DNA from: GCA-2697345 sp002697345
GTDB taxonomy: Bacteria > Pseudomonadota > Alphaproteobacteria > Rhodobacterales > Rhodobacteraceae
Direction: 5' to 3'
Assembly: GCA_943787605.1 (NCBI GenBank)
Contig: CALSNB010000001.1
Span: forward strand, 496,001 to 560,000
DNA length: 64,000 bases
Positions 27,428 through 36,842 of this stretch are shown here, piece by piece. Numbering within the stretch: position 1 is the first letter of the stretch; the number at the start of each line of letters is the position of its first letter. The notes beneath the pieces are model-generated. The model searched no databases. It was not told the origin of the DNA and worked only from the letters and a program-made list of their open reading frames with translations. A program made the translations under genes and the position numbers.

Positions 27428-28815
27428 ACTTTTGGCTTCCCAAGATCCCAGTAGAGCCCAGCCATAAGGCTAAGTGCTTGCCTACATACTGGGAGGATAA
27501 TGTGTTCGTCTGGGGCGTGTTGTGAGCACCCTGAGTACGAATGAGGCACCCAAATTGCTGGAAGGCCTAATAAGTCAGTAAAGAGATCGTTGCAGATCGA
27601 TCCGCCCATCTGCGGAATGATGGCTGGGTCAGCTCCACAGGTCTCTTTTAATGACTGTCGAACTACTGAAACCCAGGGATTAGAGATTTCGGTTCTACTT
27701 GCCAAAAAACCTCCCTGGTTTTCTAGAGGAGGTTGTTCTATTTTGACATTAGAGAAGCCCATTTCATCTAAGTGGCGCCTAAGGGAAGGAAGTATTTGGT
27801 CTAGTTTTGTTCCAGCAATATACCTAAGTTGGCAGTGTGCACGAGAATTTGGTGCTATTGCATTTATAGGGTTTTGAGGGTTTCCAGCTGTCATTGCTAA
27901 AACGGTAAAAGAGTTCCAGGCAAAGACATTCTCAGCAGAGCTAAACGAAGGTTCTCCCCAGTTAGAGTCAGGGATTGGGCCATCTTTCCCAGCATCAAGT
28001 CTTATATCTCTAAGAAGATCTCGAACTTCAGTAGACGGCATTTCTGGTCGCCATTCACGAATTTTAAGTTCTCCTGTCGAGGTCGTTATACACGATATCG
28101 CTTGAGATAATATAATTCCTGGGTCTGGAAGTGCACCGCCCCAATTTCCTGAATGATGTCCTCCTTCTCGCAAGTTACAAGTGAGATCAAAATTTATTGC
28201 ACCTCTTGCGCCCAGTGAAATAGTTGGCCAATCTTGACGCACTCTGGGTCCATCTGAGGCAATAAATACATCGGCAGAAAATGCAGAAAGATCAGATGAT
28301 ATAACTTCCCGTAAACCTTTAGAACCATTTTCTTCAGAGGTTTCTATTATAAATTTTGCGTTAAACCCTAAATTACCTCTAATAGATAAAAGTGAACGAA
28401 GAGCAGACATATTTATCCAGTGTTGGCTTTTGTTATCAGCTGTTCCACGACCATAAAGAAGATCACCAACTTGTGTTGCTTTCCAAGGTCCACTTCCCTT
28501 TGTCCAAGATTCATCAAAGCCTAATATTACATCACCATGTCCATACCCTAAAACTGTTGGTAAGTCTGGATCTTCTATCCGCGTTGCTAGTAAAATAGGG
28601 CCAGCATTTGGAATAGGGTTTTCATAAATTTTTGTCTTAAACCCCATTGCTTCAAAGGCAGGTATCATGGAAGAGTTTAAATATCTTAAACAGTGCTTAA
28701 TACCTGTTTTAACCTGACTTTCAGTCGGTATTTCAATTAACTTACTAAGATCCTTTTTAAAGCTACCATTGTCAAAGTAATCTAGGGAGTGTTTTATTGT
28801 TTCTTCTCTTGTCAT
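27424..28815 (-). CDS. M20 family metallopeptidase (tandem copy 1)
   Basis: A 463-residue paralogue of the following gene with the same ordered motifs: VLGYGHGDVILG, GRGTADNKSQHW, ETSEENGSKGLR, ASDGPRVRQDW, HHSGNWGGALPDP and GCSQHAPDEHI. All expected zinc ligands are visible, so both copies appear active. GGAAAAAA precedes the ATG. First gene of a two-gene leftward operon, divergent from the CPG2-like peptidase across 158 bases. Two paralogues made together could form a heterodimer, since M20 enzymes dimerise through the lid domain, or cover different side-chain specificities. Confidence 0.88.
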   Translation of the reverse strand: MTREETIKHSLDYFDNGSFKKDLSKLIEIPTESQVKTGIKHCLRYLNSSMIPAFEAMGFKTKIYENPIPNAGPILLATRIEDPDLPTVLGYGHGDVILGFDESWTKGSGPWKATQVGDLLYGRGTADNKSQHWINMSALRSLLSIRGNLGFNAKFIIETSEENGSKGLREVISSDLSAFSADVFIASDGPRVRQDWPTISLGARGAINFDLTCNLREGGHHSGNWGGALPDPGIILSQAISCITTSTGELKIREWRPEMPSTEVRDLLRDIRLDAGKDGPIPDSNWGEPSFSSAENVFAWNSFTVLAMTAGNPQNPINAIAPNSRAHCQLRYIAGTKLDQILPSLRRHLDEMGFSNVKIEQPPLENQGGFLASRTEISNPWVSVVRQSLKETCGADPAIIPQMGGSICNDLFTDLLGLPAIWVPHSYSGCSQHAPDEHIILPVCRQALSLMAGLYWDLGKPKV

Positions 28816-28973
28816 TTTTTTCCATTTTCATTTAAATTTACAGATAGTGAGTTTCGTGAACGTAAATTACCATTTTTTAAATCAGTAGTTCTTTGTATTT
28901 CTATATCAAAGCTTGCATAAATTAGTTAGATTAATCAATATATTATTAATATATTTAAATAGTGAGGTTAAGT

Positions 28974-30101
28974 GTGGATAAAATTGATCAAAATATTCTT
29001 GATGGTTTGAGATCTTGGGTTGAATGTGAAAGCCCAACTTCAGACGCTGAAGCAGTGAACCGTATGATGACACTAGCTGAGACTGATTGGAGCGGTATTG
29101 GCTTTGATGTCGTACGGATTCCAGGCAGGGATGGATTTGGAGATCATCTATCCATAAAATCGAACTGGGGTAAGGAGAGCAGTTTAAGTAACACAGGGAT
29201 ATTAATTTTAACTCACCTGGATACTGTTCATCCGCATGGTAGCTTTGGTGATAATAAATTTGTTATAGATGGCGATAGGGTGACTGGACCTGGAATTCTC
29301 GATATGAAGGGGGGAGCGTACATAGCTTACCAAGCACTAAAATCAATCGTGAATAGTACAGATAAACCGTCACTCCCTATTCATATTCTTTGTACCTCAG
29401 ATGAAGAAGTGGGAAGTCCAACTTCAAGATCTTTAATCGAGGATGCTGGAAAATCAGCAAAGTATATACTTGTAACCGAGCCTGCTAGAGATGGAGGAAA
29501 AATTGTTATAAGCCGACGGGGTGTTGGCCGTTACAAAATTATAACTCGTGGGGTAGCAGCCCATGCTGGAGTCAATCACAAGGATGGAAGTAGTGCTATT
29601 CGAGAAATGGCAGGTCAGATTCTAAGAATTGAAGATATGACAGATTATGAGCAAGGAGTTACACTCAATGTTGGTAAAATTAGTGGCGGCACAGCGGATA
29701 ACACCATTTCAGATTATTGTGAAGCTACGGTAGATTTAAGAGTAGAGAGTACACAATTAGCAAATGAAATTGATGGTAAGTTAAGGGATTTAAAACCTAT
29801 TCAAGAAAACACACAGGTTTTAATTGAAGGTAATATGAATAGACCTCCTTTTTCTCAAACAAAAGAAAGTCGAGATTTGTTTGATAAGGCGAGTGCAATT
29901 GCTGCTGAAGTTGGCTTTGATTTGGTTGGAATGCATACAGGGGGAGGGAGTGATGGTAGCTTTCTTGCTGAAAAAATACCTACTTTAGATGGGCTTGGTG
30001 TCGATGGCGTTGGTCCTCATACACTAACTGAGTATTTAAAGATTTCGTCTCTTCAGCCCAGAATGAATTTATTACGAAAATTAATCTTAAATCTTACTTA
30101 G
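28974..30101 (+). CDS. M20 family peptidase, glutamate carboxypeptidase (CPG2)-like
   Basis: A 375-residue M20A enzyme from GTG 28974, chosen because GAGG lies six bases before it; an in-frame GTG at 28962 lacks such a site. Motifs are LILTHLDTVHP (His/Asp), GPGILDMKGGAYIA (bridging Asp), CTSDEEVGSPTSR (catalytic Glu), TEPARDGGKIVISRRGVG, AAHAGVNHKDG and the C-terminal HTGGGSDGSF, the CPG2 ArgE/DapE-like pattern. Family role: release of C-terminal glutamate from folate-type or N-acyl conjugates. No signal peptide, so cytoplasmic. It precedes the gamma-glutamyltransferase-like gene by 42 bases, hinting at a shared glutamyl-amide substrate. Confidence 0.88.
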   Translation: MDKIDQNILDGLRSWVECESPTSDAEAVNRMMTLAETDWSGIGFDVVRIPGRDGFGDHLSIKSNWGKESSLSNTGILILTHLDTVHPHGSFGDNKFVIDGDRVTGPGILDMKGGAYIAYQALKSIVNSTDKPSLPIHILCTSDEEVGSPTSRSLIEDAGKSAKYILVTEPARDGGKIVISRRGVGRYKIITRGVAAHAGVNHKDGSSAIREMAGQILRIEDMTDYEQGVTLNVGKISGGTADNTISDYCEATVDLRVESTQLANEIDGKLRDLKPIQENTQVLIEGNMNRPPFSQTKESRDLFDKASAIAAEVGFDLVGMHTGGGSDGSFLAEKIPTLDGLGVDGVGPHTLTEYLKISSLQPRMNLLRKLILNLT

Positions 30102-30143
30102 TTAAAAATATTTTATAAAACGATTAAAAGTTTGGAAAAAATC

Positions 30144-31760
30144 ATGACAAAAGGAATGGTAGTAGCTCCCCAGCCTGAAGCTGTAGAAGCTGGGCTTGAG
30201 ACTCTGAAAAGTGGTGGCAATGTGATCGATGCCGCCATAAGTGCTGCCTTTGTACAAACCGCTGTTGACCCTCAAATGTGTGGAATTGCGGGCTTTGGAT
30301 CAATGCAAATTTATATGCCAGACCATGGTGGACATACTGCTATCGACTTTCATGGACGCGCACCATTTGCTGCAACTGAAGGAATGTGGGAACATTTAAT
30401 AGAAAAGGAGTGTGAAGATGGGTTTGGTTATGTATTAAAAGGTCGGCTTAATGAGTTTGGTTACAAATCATTAACAACACCTTTAACTTTAAAAGCCTTA
30501 CACTTAGCACAACAAAAATTTGGTAAAAAGTCTCTAGGTGAAAATATGCAATCTGCTATTAACTATTGTTTAGATGGTTTTTTAGTTAGACCAAAGCTAC
30601 ATGCTTTTTGGAATGCTCCTGAACAAGCAGGTCGAATGGCTAGGATTTCTGTAATTAATGAATTCCCTGCAACATCAAAAATTTACTTAACAAGTTCTGG
30701 AAATATTCCTGCTATCGGAGATGTTATAAAAAACCCAGATATGGGTAAACTTTATAAGCGTATAGCGAATGAGGGAATAGAAGTTTTTTATACTGGAGAG
30801 ATAGCCAAATTAATTTCTGAAGATATGCAAAAGAATGGTGGCCTCTTAACTCAAGAGGACTTAACTAAATGTAAGATTGTAACATCTTCTCCTCTTTGTG
30901 GAAGTTATAATGGCTTCGATGTCACGACTAATCAGTTACCTGGTGGTGGTTTAATGATTTTAGAAATGCTGAATATTTTAGAAAATTTTGATTTAAAAAA
31001 AATGGGGCATAATTCTGCTGAATATATAGCAACTGTCTCTGAAGCTATGAAACTGGCAACAATTGATAAAGATAGACTTATGGGGGATCCAGATTTTATC
31101 TCTGTACCAATTAAAGAATTATCTAGTAAAGAGTATGCTAAAGGAAAAGCTCGATTAATTCTTAGTGGGCATAAAGCCGATGTTGTGAGGGAAACTGGAG
31201 AAATTTTAGAGAGCAAAGATACTACCCACTTAGTTGTAGCTGATAGTGATGGCAATGTTGTTAATCTTACACATTCTCTTGGATCTAGCTCTGGAGTTAT
31301 TACTGAAGGGTTAGGTTTTATGTATAATAATTGTATGATGGTGTTTGATCCTCGGAGGGGTAGGAGAGGGTCATTAGTTCCCGGTAAGGCGCGTTTTACA
31401 GCGATGTGCCCCACTATGCTTTTGAAAGATGGCTGTGTTAAACTTGCACTTGGCGCTCCAGGGGGAACGACAATTACAATGGGGGTATTACAAGGTATTT
31501 TAAATGTTGTAGATTTTGGAATGTCAGCCAGTGAAGCCGTATCTGCACCTCGATTTTGTGTCACTTCGAATAGAATTGAACTTTCCAATAGGATATTTCG
31601 GTCAGTAGAACGTCAATTACAAACTTCTGGTTATCCAACTTATAGGAATCCAGCGAGTTACATCAACCCTAGAGTTCACGCCATAAGAGTAGGGGAAACG
31701 GGCATGGATGGTGGAGCAGATCCAGTAGGAGATGGTATGTGGGGTGAGATAGAGTTTTAA
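30144..31760 (+). CDS. Gamma-glutamyltransferase-family Ntn hydrolase
   Basis: A 538-residue GGT-family protein from ATG 30144 (GGA eight bases upstream). The N-terminal AVEAGLETLKSGGNVIDAAISAAF and GIAGFGSMQIY are family hallmarks. The autoprocessing and nucleophile Thr is residue 360 in DTTHLVVADSDGNVVN. GAPGGTTITMGVLQ keeps the Gly-Gly oxyanion pair. Unlike periplasmic GGTs it has no signal peptide. Positions that bind the gamma-glutamyl group in E. coli GGT look changed: the FRE Arg becomes FHG, the LSSM serines become FTAM, and the Asn of TYTLN becomes Gly. It is therefore probably self-cleaving but may act on another acyl-amide. Likely co-transcribed with the CPG2-like gene. Confidence 0.85.
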   Translation: MTKGMVVAPQPEAVEAGLETLKSGGNVIDAAISAAFVQTAVDPQMCGIAGFGSMQIYMPDHGGHTAIDFHGRAPFAATEGMWEHLIEKECEDGFGYVLKGRLNEFGYKSLTTPLTLKALHLAQQKFGKKSLGENMQSAINYCLDGFLVRPKLHAFWNAPEQAGRMARISVINEFPATSKIYLTSSGNIPAIGDVIKNPDMGKLYKRIANEGIEVFYTGEIAKLISEDMQKNGGLLTQEDLTKCKIVTSSPLCGSYNGFDVTTNQLPGGGLMILEMLNILENFDLKKMGHNSAEYIATVSEAMKLATIDKDRLMGDPDFISVPIKELSSKEYAKGKARLILSGHKADVVRETGEILESKDTTHLVVADSDGNVVNLTHSLGSSSGVITEGLGFMYNNCMMVFDPRRGRRGSLVPGKARFTAMCPTMLLKDGCVKLALGAPGGTTITMGVLQGILNVVDFGMSASEAVSAPRFCVTSNRIELSNRIFRSVERQLQTSGYPTYRNPASYINPRVHAIRVGETGMDGGADPVGDGMWGEIEF

Positions 31761-31761
31761 T

Positions 31762-33285
31762 CTAGCTTTTGTCCTTTATTTTTTTTTCATAATCAGATTT
31801 CAGTTTTTTTCGATTTAACTTTCCATTCCCTGAAAGTGGAAAACTATGGACTCGGACAAATAATCTAGGCTGTTTATAGCGCGCTAAATTATTGCAAGAG
31901 ATTTCTTTAAACACCCTCTCATCTATATAACTATTTGACTTGTAAAATATTGCAGTTATCGATGTGTTAGCCTTTATAGTCACTTCAATAGCTGCTACAT
32001 ATTCTATGCCCTCAATTAAGCTGAAAAGGTTCTCTAATTCAATTGGGGAAACTCTATACCCACCAGCATTAATAATATCGTCAGCTCGTCCTAAAAAGGT
32101 AATTTCCCCAAGCTTTGACATTTTCACTGTGTCATTAGTAACGAGCCAATCTCCACCAAGCTTTTTTTCTCCAACGTAGTTTATCAAGCATCCTGGATCA
32201 CTAGTGGCTATGGCCAACCGTCCTGATTGGTTAAATGGCACTGGTGCTAATAACTCATTTAAAACTGCAACTTTTCGTCCGCGTTGAGGTTTTCCAATAC
32301 TGTTTTTACCTTTGGAGTTAATCGCTCCTGGAACTTCCGAAATAAAGGTAGAGCACTCAGACATACCAAAAGCTTCATAAATTCTAGAGTTAGTTTTTTT
32401 GTACCAGTCATTTTTTATATTTTTAGGTAATTTTTCACCCGCAGATAAACAATGCCGTAATAGTTTTGTCTTTTCGAGCTTAGAGTATTTTATAATTTGC
32501 CTATATGTACTTGGTGACGAGGCAAAAATTGTAATTTTATTATTCTCAATTAATTTATTAAATTTAGCCGGATTAAAGGTATCTTTAAATATTATTGACG
32601 TTGCTCCCAAGGTCCATGGATCGAGGAGCCCTGTGCCAAGCGTATAAGTCCAGTTAAATGCGCCCGAATGTAATACCCGATCCTCTGACCCCATGTCATA
32701 CCAGTCTTTAAACATCATTTGCCGTGCCCATATGGCACGATGTGCGTGAGCCACTCCTTTTGGATCTCCAGATGTTCCTGAAGTAAAAACTATATAAGCC
32801 AATCTGTCTGGACTTCCCAGTTCAGCAGGGAGTTTATCAATGTAGTTTTCAGGCCTAAGCTCCTGTTCAAAAAGTATTTTTATTGTTGTATCTGGTAATG
32901 ATATTTTGTCACCAGCTATAATTAACTTTGGATTTATAATTTTATATATTCTATTTATTTCATTTTTTGTTAACTGAGCAGATGTAGGAACTGGGACAAT
33001 GCCAGCCCAGATACATCCTAAAAAAGTAATTGGAAAATTTACTGTATTCCCTAACCTTAGAAGAACTTTATCATTTTTTTTAAGACCGATAGATTGAAGC
33101 ATTGCAGCAGTACCTATTATCGCATTTGATAACTCTAGGTATGTCCAAGTACTTAAACCCTGAGATGTAACTAACTCTAAAGCATTTTTAGTGCTATGCT
33201 TATTGGAATGAGAAAGTACGTATTGAGTAAGATTAAAATTTGACGGGCAGGGTGGGTGGATCCCCGATTGAAACACTGACGTCAT
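31762..33285 (-). CDS. AMP-dependent acyl-CoA synthetase/ligase
   Basis: A 507-residue member of the adenylate-forming superfamily. The P-loop-like AYIVFTSGTSGDPKGVAHAH is near residue 165, YEAFGMSEC (motif A5) near 310, VTNDTVKM near 385 (in place of the usual TGD), RADDIINAGGYRVSPIELE near 405 and the acyl-transfer Lys in LSGNGKLNRKKLK near the C-terminus. The size and W-rich substrate region (FNWTYTLGTGLLDPW) resemble short/aromatic acyl-CoA ligases (benzoate- or acetate-type). It is the last gene of the leftward TRAP-bdhA group, 76 bases after bdhA. It could activate the oxo-acid made by the dehydrogenase. One base separates it from the convergent GGT-like gene. Confidence 0.87.
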   Translation of the reverse strand: MTSVFQSGIHPPCPSNFNLTQYVLSHSNKHSTKNALELVTSQGLSTWTYLELSNAIIGTAAMLQSIGLKKNDKVLLRLGNTVNFPITFLGCIWAGIVPVPTSAQLTKNEINRIYKIINPKLIIAGDKISLPDTTIKILFEQELRPENYIDKLPAELGSPDRLAYIVFTSGTSGDPKGVAHAHRAIWARQMMFKDWYDMGSEDRVLHSGAFNWTYTLGTGLLDPWTLGATSIIFKDTFNPAKFNKLIENNKITIFASSPSTYRQIIKYSKLEKTKLLRHCLSAGEKLPKNIKNDWYKKTNSRIYEAFGMSECSTFISEVPGAINSKGKNSIGKPQRGRKVAVLNELLAPVPFNQSGRLAIATSDPGCLINYVGEKKLGGDWLVTNDTVKMSKLGEITFLGRADDIINAGGYRVSPIELENLFSLIEGIEYVAAIEVTIKANTSITAIFYKSNSYIDERVFKEISCNNLARYKQPRLFVRVHSFPLSGNGKLNRKKLKSDYEKKIKDKS

Positions 33286-33361
33286 TTATTTGTCCAAAAA
33301 ATATTTTTTGTGAAGATTATCAATGTCTACTCTTTTAATTTTTAAAGATATTATTGTTAAG

Positions 33362-34135
33362 TTACATTGCCGTCCAACCGCCATCAATACTAATTGCTGA
33401 TCCAGTAATTTGGTCTGCATCTTTTGAACAGAGGAACTGGACTAAACCACTAATTTGTTCTGAGGTTACAAATTTTTTAGAGGGTTGCCGCTGCATAAGA
33501 ACATTATTTACGAGCTCTTTTTCAGTCATCAAATATTGTTTCATTAAGTTGGGTATTTGTTTTTCTAAAAGTGGTGTCTCAGTAAACCCAGGACAAATTG
33601 CGTTTACAGTTATCGGCTCTTCTGCAGTTTCTAGTGCAGCCACTTTAGAAAGTCCAATTACACCGTGTTTTGCAGCTACGTACGCCGCTTTTTGTGGTGA
33701 TGCGACTAAACCATGCGCAGATGATATATTTATTATACGGCCCCATTTCGCTTTTCTCATCATGGGTAAAGCAATCGCTGTTGTATGGAAAACCGCACTT
33801 AGCATTATCGCTATCATATCATCCCATTTTTCGGATGGTAGAGCCTCTATCGTACTAACATGTTGAATTCCTGCATTATTCACAAGTATGTCAATATGCT
33901 TAGTTTGTGCTACAAGACTTCGTGCTTGCGACGCAATTCTTAGGTCAGCACAAATATATTTTGCAGAAACTGAATAATTTTTAGAAAGATCATCTGCTAA
34001 TTTATGATCTTCTGGGGTTTCCGTGAAGGAATTCAAGAATATATTGACTCCTTTAATAGCAAGTTTACTTGCTATTGAGTAGCCTATTCCAGAAGTGGAG
34101 CCTGTAATTAGTGCAGTTTTTCCTGACAATTCCAT
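33362..34135 (-). CDS. bdhA: 3-hydroxybutyrate dehydrogenase
   Basis: A 257-residue SDR with TGSTSGIGYSIA, NNAG near residue 90, ISSAHG catalytic Ser, YVAAKHG Tyr/Lys, and the family-specific segments VNAICPGFTETPLLEKQIP, LMQRQPSKKFVTSEQISGLVQFLCS and the ending AISIDGGWTAM. These C-terminal features are characteristic of bacterial D-3-hydroxybutyrate dehydrogenase (3-hydroxybutyrate + NAD+ to acetoacetate). It is 36 bases after the TRAP DctM gene, suggesting that the importer supplies its substrate or a related hydroxy acid. A general SDR is unlikely given the tail motifs. Confidence 0.9.
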   Translation of the reverse strand: MELSGKTALITGSTSGIGYSIASKLAIKGVNIFLNSFTETPEDHKLADDLSKNYSVSAKYICADLRIASQARSLVAQTKHIDILVNNAGIQHVSTIEALPSEKWDDMIAIMLSAVFHTTAIALPMMRKAKWGRIINISSAHGLVASPQKAAYVAAKHGVIGLSKVAALETAEEPITVNAICPGFTETPLLEKQIPNLMKQYLMTEKELVNNVLMQRQPSKKFVTSEQISGLVQFLCSKDADQITGSAISIDGGWTAM

Positions 34136-34171
34136 TATGTTAGATTACTCTAAAAGCTAAATTAGGTAAAC

Positions 34172-36832
34172 TTAGAAATTTAGAGAAATATCCCTATGAA
34201 TTGCACTACATTTTGCTAAGTAAAGTCCCTGTTTTCGAGTTAATTTAGATTGTTTTCTTGCTCCAATGCTCTCAGCAATACCACTTAAGTACTCTTTTAA
34301 ATCTTTATGAGTATTAGTCTTTAATGCTACTCTCCAAGATTTATTAGTAGCAAATATCTTCAGAGTTTTTTCATACTCCTTTAATGCTTTTTCAAGTTTA
34401 ACCTTACCTGGCTTAAGCTGTCTGGCTACCTTTCCTAGAGAGGATTTTATGGAGGATGCTCCTTTAACTCTTCCAAACTTTTTAGCTAATTTTTTAACTT
34501 CTAATAAAGAGTCTCCATCAGTATCGTTGTTGATCAAGACCCTAAGGGATACAAGTTCTGACTCAAGGCCTAAAAGCTTATCATTTTCCTCAATTATCAG
34601 GACTAGTTCAGACACTGGTTCATAAGATTTGTCAGCGGCTCTTCGATACTTCATTCTAGCGCTGTTTTCAGCTTTAGTGAGTTTACTAAAAGTTTTGTAT
34701 GTAGTCTTCCATTCGTCAGGGATTTCAGACTTAAGGTGTACGATTTCTTTTTCCAAAGATTTCATTTTAGCAATTACTTGCTCTCTTTTTTCAATATCAT
34801 CTTCAGATTTCAAATATGCCAAAGAACTTTTTAGCTCTTTTGACTCATTTTCTGCGCTCCTGATAGAGCTTTCAATACCACGAACAACAGTTAATAATGG
34901 TCGATAACTAGATGTATTATCTGTGACTAATTTTTCTGCAACAAATATTTGATCCAATTGGGCAAGGGCGGTCTCTGCGGAGTTAAATGCCCCTGTTAGA
35001 TTTGATGAAATTTTCTTTGGTAGAAATGTTAAATCTAACGCTTTAGCTTTAGCTATGGTGCCTACTATTTGATCTTTGTTTTTATTTACTTCGACGTAAG
35101 AATATTCTTCTAAACAAATTTGAAGTTTTGGGTTTCTTGGTGGTGGAGAGGAGTCTCCTAAAAGGCTCATTCTATTTGGTAAATAATTTACAAGCTGAGG
35201 GTAGTATCCAACAATTCCTAGTGCAATTAATTGTAAACAGATAAATGCGATTACTCCTTTATATATATCGACAGTTCTGACAGATGATGGAGCCACTCCC
35301 CTAAGGTAAAATAGTGCAAAACCAAATGGTGGAGTTAGAAAGGAGGTCTGAATATTTAGTCCGATCATTACCCCTAACCATACTGCAGTTATATTAGCAG
35401 ATGGATCTGCAAGAAGTATGGGTGCTACGATTGGTACTACGACAACAGCAATTTCGATAAAGTCTAAAAAGAAACCTAGAACGAAGATAACGGCCATAAC
35501 TATAACGAACTTCGCCCAAAAACCGCCTGGTAGTGAATTTAGGAAATCCCTAACAAGGTCCTCACCGCCAAAGGCTCTAAACGCAGCTGTTAACATTGCT
35601 GCACCGAGTAGAATAATAAATACCAGTGATGTTGTTTTCGCTGTTTCAATCATTACCTCATGAAGCGTATTGTTCAGTTTTAGTACTCTAAGTCCACTCC
35701 AAACCAGTGAGGTAATTAGACCCAATGTCGCTAATAGACCCAACCAGATACCTGTACTATTGCCGCCATTCACGATAATAGCTTTAACATTCATGGTGTA
35801 ATTTGATAAACAAAAAGCAATCAAAAGTATTGATAGCATTGCAAGAATTGCAGGGTAATATCTTGCCTTAGTCCCTTCTATTAAACGATAACCCGCCATT
35901 ATTAGTGCACCAGAGGCGCCGATTGCACCTGCTTGGTTTACTGTGGCTATTCCAGTAATAATCGATCCAAGAACTAAGAAAATAAGTCCTAGTGGAGGAA
36001 CTATAGTTAACACACAACCACCCCAAAAATTTAGATCCATTACACCTTTATATCTCACTGCAGGTGCTGCCTTTGGAAAGAAAGTTGCAAAAACTAAAAT
36101 AAATAGCATATATACGGCGACTAAAACAATTCCAGGAACCAGAGCCCCTAAAAACATTTCTCCAGCACTTGTAGATCCAACATCAAACATACTAGGCATC
36201 GAGAGCTCACCGGTTGCCTCTTTGTGAAGCAGTTTACGAGCTGTACCAGCTTGATCAGCGGCTGATGCTAGTTGATCTGCCAGTATAATAAGAACAATAG
36301 ATGGTGGTATTATTTGACCTAAAGTTCCAGATGCTGCAATTGTGCCAGATGCAAGTGGTTTGGAATAATTGTTTCTTAGCATAGCAGGTAAAGATATGAG
36401 GCCCATAGCCACAACAGTAGCTCCAACTATTCCAGTGGTTGCAGCTAAAAGTGCGCCCACAAATACAACTGATATTCCAAGTCCACCAGGGACAGGGCCA
36501 AAGAGGTTAGCCATAGTTACTAAAAGATCTTCAGCAATTTTAGATTTTTGAAGCATTATGCCCATAAAAATAAATAGTGGGATTGCTATCAAGGTATCTC
36601 TTTCAACTTCCCAATAGACTCCTCTAAGGTTTGTCACACCTGAGGATAGCCACTGAGATGGTCCTCCTTGATGAAAGTAGGCAGATGGATCCCCTGAAAA
36701 AATTAGACCAGATACTCCGGCAAGAATAATTGTTATTATAGCGGCGCCAGGTAAAGCAAAAGCCACAGGGTAACCAGAGCCGAGTGCTGTAGCCATTATT
36801 ATTACAAGTACTGCTAGAAAAAATAATTCCAT
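34172..36832 (-). CDS. dctM: TRAP transporter large permease (DctM) with long C-terminal soluble extension
   Basis: An 886-residue protein from ATG 36832 (AAGGA seven bases upstream). Residues 1 to about 560 form the DctM domain with multiple membrane helices: GSGYPVAFALPGAA, RDTLIAIPLFIFMGIMLQ, GIVGATVVAMGLISLPAMLR, SGTLGQIIPPSIVLIILAD and LTPPFGFALFYLRGV. A further 320 residues are hydrophilic, rich in Lys/Glu/Leu heptads (SAENESKELKSSLAYLK, VIAKMKSLEKEIVHLKSE), and look like a helical, coiled-coil tail. Typical DctM is about 430 residues; this large-subunit subfamily also carries inserted loops. It transports the DctP-bound acid with sodium coupling. The role of the tail is unknown. Confidence 0.9.
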   Translation of the reverse strand: MELFFLAVLVIIMATALGSGYPVAFALPGAAIITIILAGVSGLIFSGDPSAYFHQGGPSQWLSSGVTNLRGVYWEVERDTLIAIPLFIFMGIMLQKSKIAEDLLVTMANLFGPVPGGLGISVVFVGALLAATTGIVGATVVAMGLISLPAMLRNNYSKPLASGTIAASGTLGQIIPPSIVLIILADQLASAADQAGTARKLLHKEATGELSMPSMFDVGSTSAGEMFLGALVPGIVLVAVYMLFILVFATFFPKAAPAVRYKGVMDLNFWGGCVLTIVPPLGLIFLVLGSIITGIATVNQAGAIGASGALIMAGYRLIEGTKARYYPAILAMLSILLIAFCLSNYTMNVKAIIVNGGNSTGIWLGLLATLGLITSLVWSGLRVLKLNNTLHEVMIETAKTTSLVFIILLGAAMLTAAFRAFGGEDLVRDFLNSLPGGFWAKFVIVMAVIFVLGFFLDFIEIAVVVVPIVAPILLADPSANITAVWLGVMIGLNIQTSFLTPPFGFALFYLRGVAPSSVRTVDIYKGVIAFICLQLIALGIVGYYPQLVNYLPNRMSLLGDSSPPPRNPKLQICLEEYSYVEVNKNKDQIVGTIAKAKALDLTFLPKKISSNLTGAFNSAETALAQLDQIFVAEKLVTDNTSSYRPLLTVVRGIESSIRSAENESKELKSSLAYLKSEDDIEKREQVIAKMKSLEKEIVHLKSEIPDEWKTTYKTFSKLTKAENSARMKYRRAADKSYEPVSELVLIIEENDKLLGLESELVSLRVLINNDTDGDSLLEVKKLAKKFGRVKGASSIKSSLGKVARQLKPGKVKLEKALKEYEKTLKIFATNKSWRVALKTNTHKDLKEYLSGIAESIGARKQSKLTRKQGLYLAKCSAIHRDISLNF

Positions 36833-36842
36833 TGATTTTTCC

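Noticed and set aside
30932..31588. 218-codon open frame antisense to the GGT-like gene
   Set aside because: The opposite strand encodes a protein with clear family motifs. The antisense product has no recognisable motif and no ribosome site, so it is a codon-bias shadow.
33354..33866. 170-codon open frame antisense to bdhA
   Set aside because: It mirrors the conserved SDR frame and lacks a ribosome site or any recognisable domain.
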